The position numbers were made by a program, and so were the translations under genes. Shown piece after piece: positions 59,133-64,000 of a stretch of DNA of 64,000 bases (position 1 is its first letter; each line of letters begins with the position of its first letter). The DNA is from Branchiostoma floridae (taxonomy: Eukaryota; Chordata; Leptocardii; Amphioxiformes; Branchiostomatidae), in contig NC_049988.1 in the NCBI RefSeq assembly GCF_000003815.2, forward strand, positions 14,188,400 to 14,252,399, read 5' to 3'. The notes under the pieces are model-generated. The model ran no database searches, was not told where the DNA came from, and worked only from the letters and a program-made list of their open reading frames with translations.

Positions 59133-60523
59133 AATGGCAGAGGTCTTATAGATGTTTTTCTGCTTGTGGAATTATGATTGCACATTGACAGGTTGCACCT
59201 GAAAAAACGTTTAGGACAGTTTATTAACTAGGGGGCTATCAGTTAAAGAATTATACAATACTTGCTACAGTATGAAAGATCTATAGTAAGCAAACAGCTG
59301 AACTGGACTCTGAAATACAAGAAAGTTGACTTTTAAAACTCCTGTCTGACACAAAGTGGCGCAACCTGTAGAGATAGGAGAAATAGGTCATATAGGGATG
59401 GGAGTCACCATAATGGAAGGATGCCAAACATTCTGGTCACGCACTTCACATCCGCTTCGACCTCAGTGTAACATGCCACACTGCTTTCATTTAAAACATC
59501 TCAAGAGTCAAGTTATACGTTAACATGCAGATGTTGCTTGAAGAATCATAATGTGCCAGACAAAAAAGGTGTACTCAACACGTCGGGCTACAAGTGACGT
59601 CCTACAAGATACATAATTTTATGTGTCCTCTCATTTGTCCCACCACCTTCTTCAAGTTGTGTTCTTCTTCTTCTTCTTCCACAATGAACAATTTGTTTAC
59701 AACGTCCTAGTTTATAAACAAGCCTCACCTTTGCTTTAGTTTGTTTTGGTTCGGTGTCTCCTCTTGATCACTCATGCCATGGTTGGAGAACAACACAGCT
59801 ACACCGTGGGAAAAATCGGTTACACAACTTGTTACACAACCTTCAGAGTTGGTTGTCAAACTGCGCCGGCGTGACCTACTTTCGACATCGAAGATTAGTC
59901 CATATTACACATTTTAAGGGGTGTTTTGATTAAAAAACTTATCAAAAGAGGATCACCAAATTAATTGTGCAACATATACATGTACAGATGATACATTTAA
60001 TATATCATTTACATATAAGAAAACACATGATAGAACCATTACATGATATTGTTTATTTCATGTTACGCTGATTGAAGCAATATAGCCCCCAACGTAAAAG
60101 TGAACTAACCTTTGAAACAAAATACACACACCGCGCCAGAACAAAATACAATAAACCTAAAATTAAACAAGTTACTACATTTACTGCTAAACGCAATAGT
60201 TTTTATTGAAAATGTATATTTTAGAATATTTCAAGATTCAACAGAATGTTTTATACATATCAAATTCTCTGAATCCGGGCAAGTTTTCCTCTTGTTGCGT
60301 GTGGATTGTTTCATTTCAAGAATTCAAAATGGCTACCGCCAAAACATAATTTTTTTCGAGACGGTTTCCATAGGGACAGACGCCGTTTCGTCGCATTTTC
60401 TCTTGTTATAACCCCAGAGGATTGATTTCTAATTCATCAGACAATACCAGGCACCTATCGGTCTTTGCGAAATTCTTAGGAAACCTTGTTTTGTTCCTGG
60501 TTCGAAGCTGATCGCGAAAAATT
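59133..60523. promoter_or_regulatory. Divergent 5' region of GPR155 and LRRC46
   Basis: On the minus strand, an acceptor just above 59198 and a donor at 59728 (CAAAG/GTGAGG) suggest a GPR155 5' UTR exon with low boundary 59729. An ATG in that upstream exon would read out of frame with GPR155, so it would act as an upstream ORF. Toward LRRC46, GTTTCCATAGGGAC at 60364-60377 matches the RFX X-box palindrome GTTGCCATGGCAAC at 10 of 14 positions. Such sites are typical upstream of ciliary genes. It lies about 150 bp before the LRRC46 ATG. Confidence 0.4.
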
Positions 60524-63500
60524 ATGGCGTCTGAAGTTGTCGATCTCGGTGGTGATGAGTTGTGGAAATTCGAGGCGGAAAATGACGTTGAGATGGAAGG
60601 TAGGGCGTTTTTCTGTCTTTTGAAAACTTCCAGGTCAACGAATTAATTGTTTACTATGTGGGTAAATCGCTGCTTCATGTCTAGATAGGTTTATTCCGTC
60701 ATCAGCGGGACGGTCTTGACCTTTTTTTTTTGCGACCACCTTAGGGAGAGAGCCCAAATTATTAGCAGATTGTAGACTCCTTTCAGCCAGGTAGGAAGGT
60801 CTCAAGGACAACAACAACACCAACAACAACTCGTCCTGTTAGGTTGCTTTTCTATTAATGAACTATCATTCCCGGCTTGTCTATTGTGTGACAGATGCAA
60901 TAATTCCAGGACTTGCACTTCCATTTTTCTCTGTATTTTTTTCCAGACATGGTTGGTTAGCATCTATTTGTATATAACGTTAGAAATGAAAGAGTTTTTA
61001 TTGTTCCGTTCCCCTTCACAGCTCCCAAGAAGTCTGTGCGGATCTCAGTGTCTCTGATTGCCAAGAGGAACCTGCCAGCTGGGATCACAAAGGAGTCAGA
61101 CAAGCTGTAGGAAAATGTCCTTTTCAAAGACTTATGTAACATCAACAAGACATATTAATCTTTTATGAGGAGTTAATAGAAAAAAGCTCTGTTTTGTAAT
61201 TTTTCAGATCATTATTTTTTCATTGCTATATATATATATATATATATAAGTAAGATGTAAGTGAATGTCTAACATGAAATCATGATTTCTTGCATCCCAA
61301 TTAGAAACAAACTTGTACTTTGGGTTATGAATATTTTGAGTTGGCTCATTGCAATTTTGTCCTCTCCAACAAAGTATTCTAGTCTTCTTGTTCTTTCTTT
61401 GTTTTTTTCTAGAGCCCTTATAAGCAATACGTCTTCTGTTTCATATGTTTATTCTCAGAATCTGTTATAGAATTCTTTCTCTTACAACTTTTCTTCTTTA
61501 TTTTCTTCAGTCTGTCTTCTACTCCCCTGCCCCTTTGCAGGCCTTCTAGAAGTTCTACTAAAAGACTTCTGGATACTAAATTTGTATCTACGAAGTGAAA
61601 ATACATGGTAGATATACAAGAAAAAGATTCCAAAACAGTAAGTTATTCTATTAATTTCACATTTATATATCTTTGATGCTGTACTGATTCAAACTATACT
61701 ACATCTTTCGAAATCTTTGGATTTTGCTCTTCTTAATAGTGTAGCAGCACTGATGAAACTTACACATCTTCGACTGGACAGAGAAAACATTGGTGAGATT
61801 GACAACCTGGAGTGTCTGGGACCGATTACAAACATCTACCTACAGCAGGTAAAAATGACATTTAATTTGTAATAGCAACACTTCATTCAAAGGAGAAGAG
61901 ATGTTCATTATTATGATATCAGCATTTTTCTGAGGAGGCATTTTAGTTGAAGCTTTTTCTTGTTTTTTCTTTTTTACAGAATCAGATAAAGAAGATTGAA
62001 AATTTGGAGTGCCTCCCTAAAATAAGGTAAGTCAGAATTCTGTTGCATAAATCAATGTGTTGTAGAAAAAACTGGTGAGGCACAACTTTATGATTTTTGT
62101 GTCTAAAACACGACTACCCCACCTTGGACTGAGAATGCAGTCAAGGAGCTGAGATACAGCACAGTGCACACAAAGTCATAATCGGATTACAACAGGCAAC
62201 TCTAATTTCATTTGAAGGCTTCTTCATAGTGTCACACAGGAGAAGGTGTGTTGAATTTGTACTGAAACTGTTTCATATTTTCCTGTAGGTTTCTGTGCCT
62301 AGCAGGTAACCAGATCTCCAAGGTTGAGAACCTGCAGCACCTGACTGGTCTGGGCTTTCTGGACCTGTCTGAGAACCGGATAGACGAGGTCAACCCAGGT
62401 AAAACTCTGATTATCTTCACTTTGTAGTCACCCTTACTGCTAGTGCTGGAACTGAAAGAAATAGTTCTTTCTTTTGATAATGTATCTACTTTCCTACAAC
62501 CATGATTATAAGACTTGTTTTGTATAACAAGGGTCTCATATTTACACTGCTTCAAAGACGTATGTTGACATTTTATGTAAGAATGACACATACCTTAGAG
62601 CAATGTATTTTTTAAATCTTTGATTTCATCTGCTATATATAATTCTGTGTTTCCCTATCCAGAGGAATTGCCCAAGAGTCTGGTGATTCTAACCTTGAAT
62701 GGAAACCCATGTACAGAGAGGTCAGACTACAGGTAAGACCACTTCTTTTTCTTTGACAGTCCAGTCTTAGGAGACAATCTGTGTACCTCTGGAGGCTGTT
62801 CTGTCCTCAGCCTGCTCTTCCTAGGTGTTCGTTAAGATACTTGTTGCATGATTTCTAGTTACAAATTGTAACTGATCTTAGATGTTTCTCTGATGTTTTA
62901 AAGAAGTCATTCCTTTGTGTTGGATAACAATAAGGAAACTTAACAGACATTCGTAGAACAGTGCTGTCTCCGGCAAATTCTGTTCAACTTATTGTTTTTT
63001 GTATGGAGGCGGTGCTTACCACTTACGGATCCCGTAAGATTGCCCACGTTTTTGCACATAGACAGCACTTGCACGTACAGTGGGTTGTGCCGTTAGCTTT
63101 AATAATTGAAACAAACTTGCAATTCTGCCCCACAGGAAACAGCTGATCCAGGTGCTTCCAAAACTGCAGCAGCTGGATGGACAGCAGGTGACCCGGCAGG
63201 AGAAAATGGAGGCGGGGCTGGAGGTGTCAGATGATGAGGATGATGAAGGTCTGGAGGATGATGATGATGACGACAAGGATGATGATGATGAGGAAACTGA
63301 TGCTGTGGAAGGTACTTCTACACTTTCATGCATGGGTGTATCCTTTGGATAATACATTACAGAAAGGTGACTTCAGTCCATCTATTTCCAGTTGTTATGC
63401 CCAATTCTGTCAATTGTGTCAGGTTTGTTACCTCTTTGTCTATCTAAATTTGTGAAATACCTGTACATGTCCATTTTAAATGTGATTACATCAGACAGCT

Positions 63501-63910
63501 GCCTGCAATAGGTAAATATTTTCTATGAGATATGAAAAGTATGAAGATTGATTTGTTTTTTGCCCCTATGACTGCTGTGGTCATAGGCTGTGAGTGAGTG
63601 TTTTTGCTTGGTGTTATTTGACTGTTTTAGCATGAAGTATAGTGTCTGCAAAGTTACAGTAGTTTGTCATTGTACATTTTGTGGAATTTGTAATAATGAT
63701 GTGTGGCTAATTCTGACCCCAGGAAAGGGCATGTTCCACGACGTGACCTGTGGGATCGTGGAGAGGTCGCACGAGCGGGTTAAGGACGTACTTCGGCAGC
63801 ATAAGGATCACATGACTGAACTGGAGGAGGTCCGCAGCCAATCAGCACTCACCATGGCAGCCACACCCAGATTGAGTTCCAGGATGAGTGAGAGAGCAGA
63901 CGCTGATTAA
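60524..63910 (+). CDS. LRRC46: Leucine-rich repeat-containing protein 46
   Basis: LRRC46 is a leucine-rich-repeat protein associated with sperm flagella and motile cilia in vertebrates; its molecular role is not settled. Eight exons: 60524-60599, 61022-61106, 61740-61848, 61980-62026, 62289-62398, 62663-62732, 63136-63311, 63723-63910. All have GT/AG sites and matching phases, totalling 286 residues. SVSLIAKRNLP matches the family N-terminus. Repeats follow: LTHLRLDRENI, ITNIYLQQNQI, IRFLCLAGNQI, LGFLDLSENRI and LVILTLNGNPC, then the LRR-cap-like YRKQLIQVLPKLQQLDGQQV. An acidic stretch of Asp/Glu follows in exon 7. The C-terminus is a probable helix (HERVKDVLRQHKDHMTELEE) ending MSERADAD. It is shorter than human LRRC46 (321 aa), which has a longer tail. 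Confidence 0.92.
61229..61250. repeat. (TA)n microsatellite
   Basis: About ten TA units in LRRC46 intron 2. Confidence 0.75.
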
Positions 63911-64000
63911 CAGATCATGTAGTGAGGTATGATTTGGGATTTTCACAGATTACAGCTCATGTTACTTTGATGAAGGTAATCCAGGTAATAAGATACGACA

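Noticed and set aside
58949-59185. Alternative N-terminus for GPR155 in another frame
   Set aside because: An in-frame TAA precedes the MSSYAV start, and the other frame diverges from the conserved transporter sequence.
60112-60411. 99-codon plus-strand frame before LRRC46
   Set aside because: It is AT-rich with no recognisable similarity, and lies in the divergent promoter interval.

Overview
The window looks like a piece of a cephalochordate (amphioxus, Branchiostoma-type) nuclear genome. This is inferred from intron-rich genes with canonical GT/AG junctions, proteins that align best in memory with vertebrate orthologues, frequent 'acatgta' words, many short inverted-repeat transposons, minisatellite arrays and one assembly gap (N) at 37415-37514. 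No database search was possible. All exon models come from reading splice sites, phases and protein similarity by eye.

Layout. 1-12.7 kb (+): a Cosmc-like (C1GALT1C1-like) coding exon lies just upstream of a C1GALT1 (core 1 beta-1,3-galactosyltransferase, T-synthase) gene. That gene has two tandem alternative last exons, one short and one with a roughly 230-residue acidic tail. 12.7-19.3 kb: no gene seen, only small inverted-repeat elements. 19.3-35.5 kb (-): a complete 12-exon mitochondrial citrate synthase gene (466 aa). Its introns hold a 1,057-bp hAT-like element with an 8-bp target duplication, a 333-bp MITE and a 4.9-kb LINE with an intact 1,284-codon endonuclease/reverse-transcriptase ORF. 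35.5-36.0 kb: a CCAAT/CRE-containing divergent promoter. 36.0-39.8 kb (+): OXNAD1, with two mutually exclusive copies of one exon separated by a 37-nt intron. 41.1-42.6 kb (+): a three-exon gene for an unrecognised basic protein. 43.3-44.5 kb: a minisatellite whose core also occurs at that gene's last splice acceptor and, inverted, in an OXNAD1 intron. 44.7-46.2 kb: degenerate repeats. 46.2-59.8 kb (-): GPR155 (LYCHOS-type), 13 coding exons, ending without the DEP domain. A divergent alpha-tubulin gene (451 aa) lies on the same strand inside its ninth coding intron, and a 1,638-bp hAT-like element lies in another intron. 60.5-63.9 kb (+): LRRC46, a leucine-rich-repeat protein of cilia and sperm flagella.

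How the genes relate. C1GALT1 and Cosmc are enzyme and dedicated chaperone in vertebrates. Here they are neighbours, and the Cosmc-like exon has no terminal exon of its own before the C1GALT1 terminal exons, which are phase-compatible with it. Citrate synthase and OXNAD1 are both predicted mitochondrial proteins sharing one divergent promoter. GPR155 and LRRC46 are also divergently transcribed. The most noteworthy signals are the duplicated-exon systems in C1GALT1, OXNAD1 and (decayed) citrate synthase, the possible shared terminal exons of enzyme and chaperone, and the DEP-less GPR155 with its nested tubulin.
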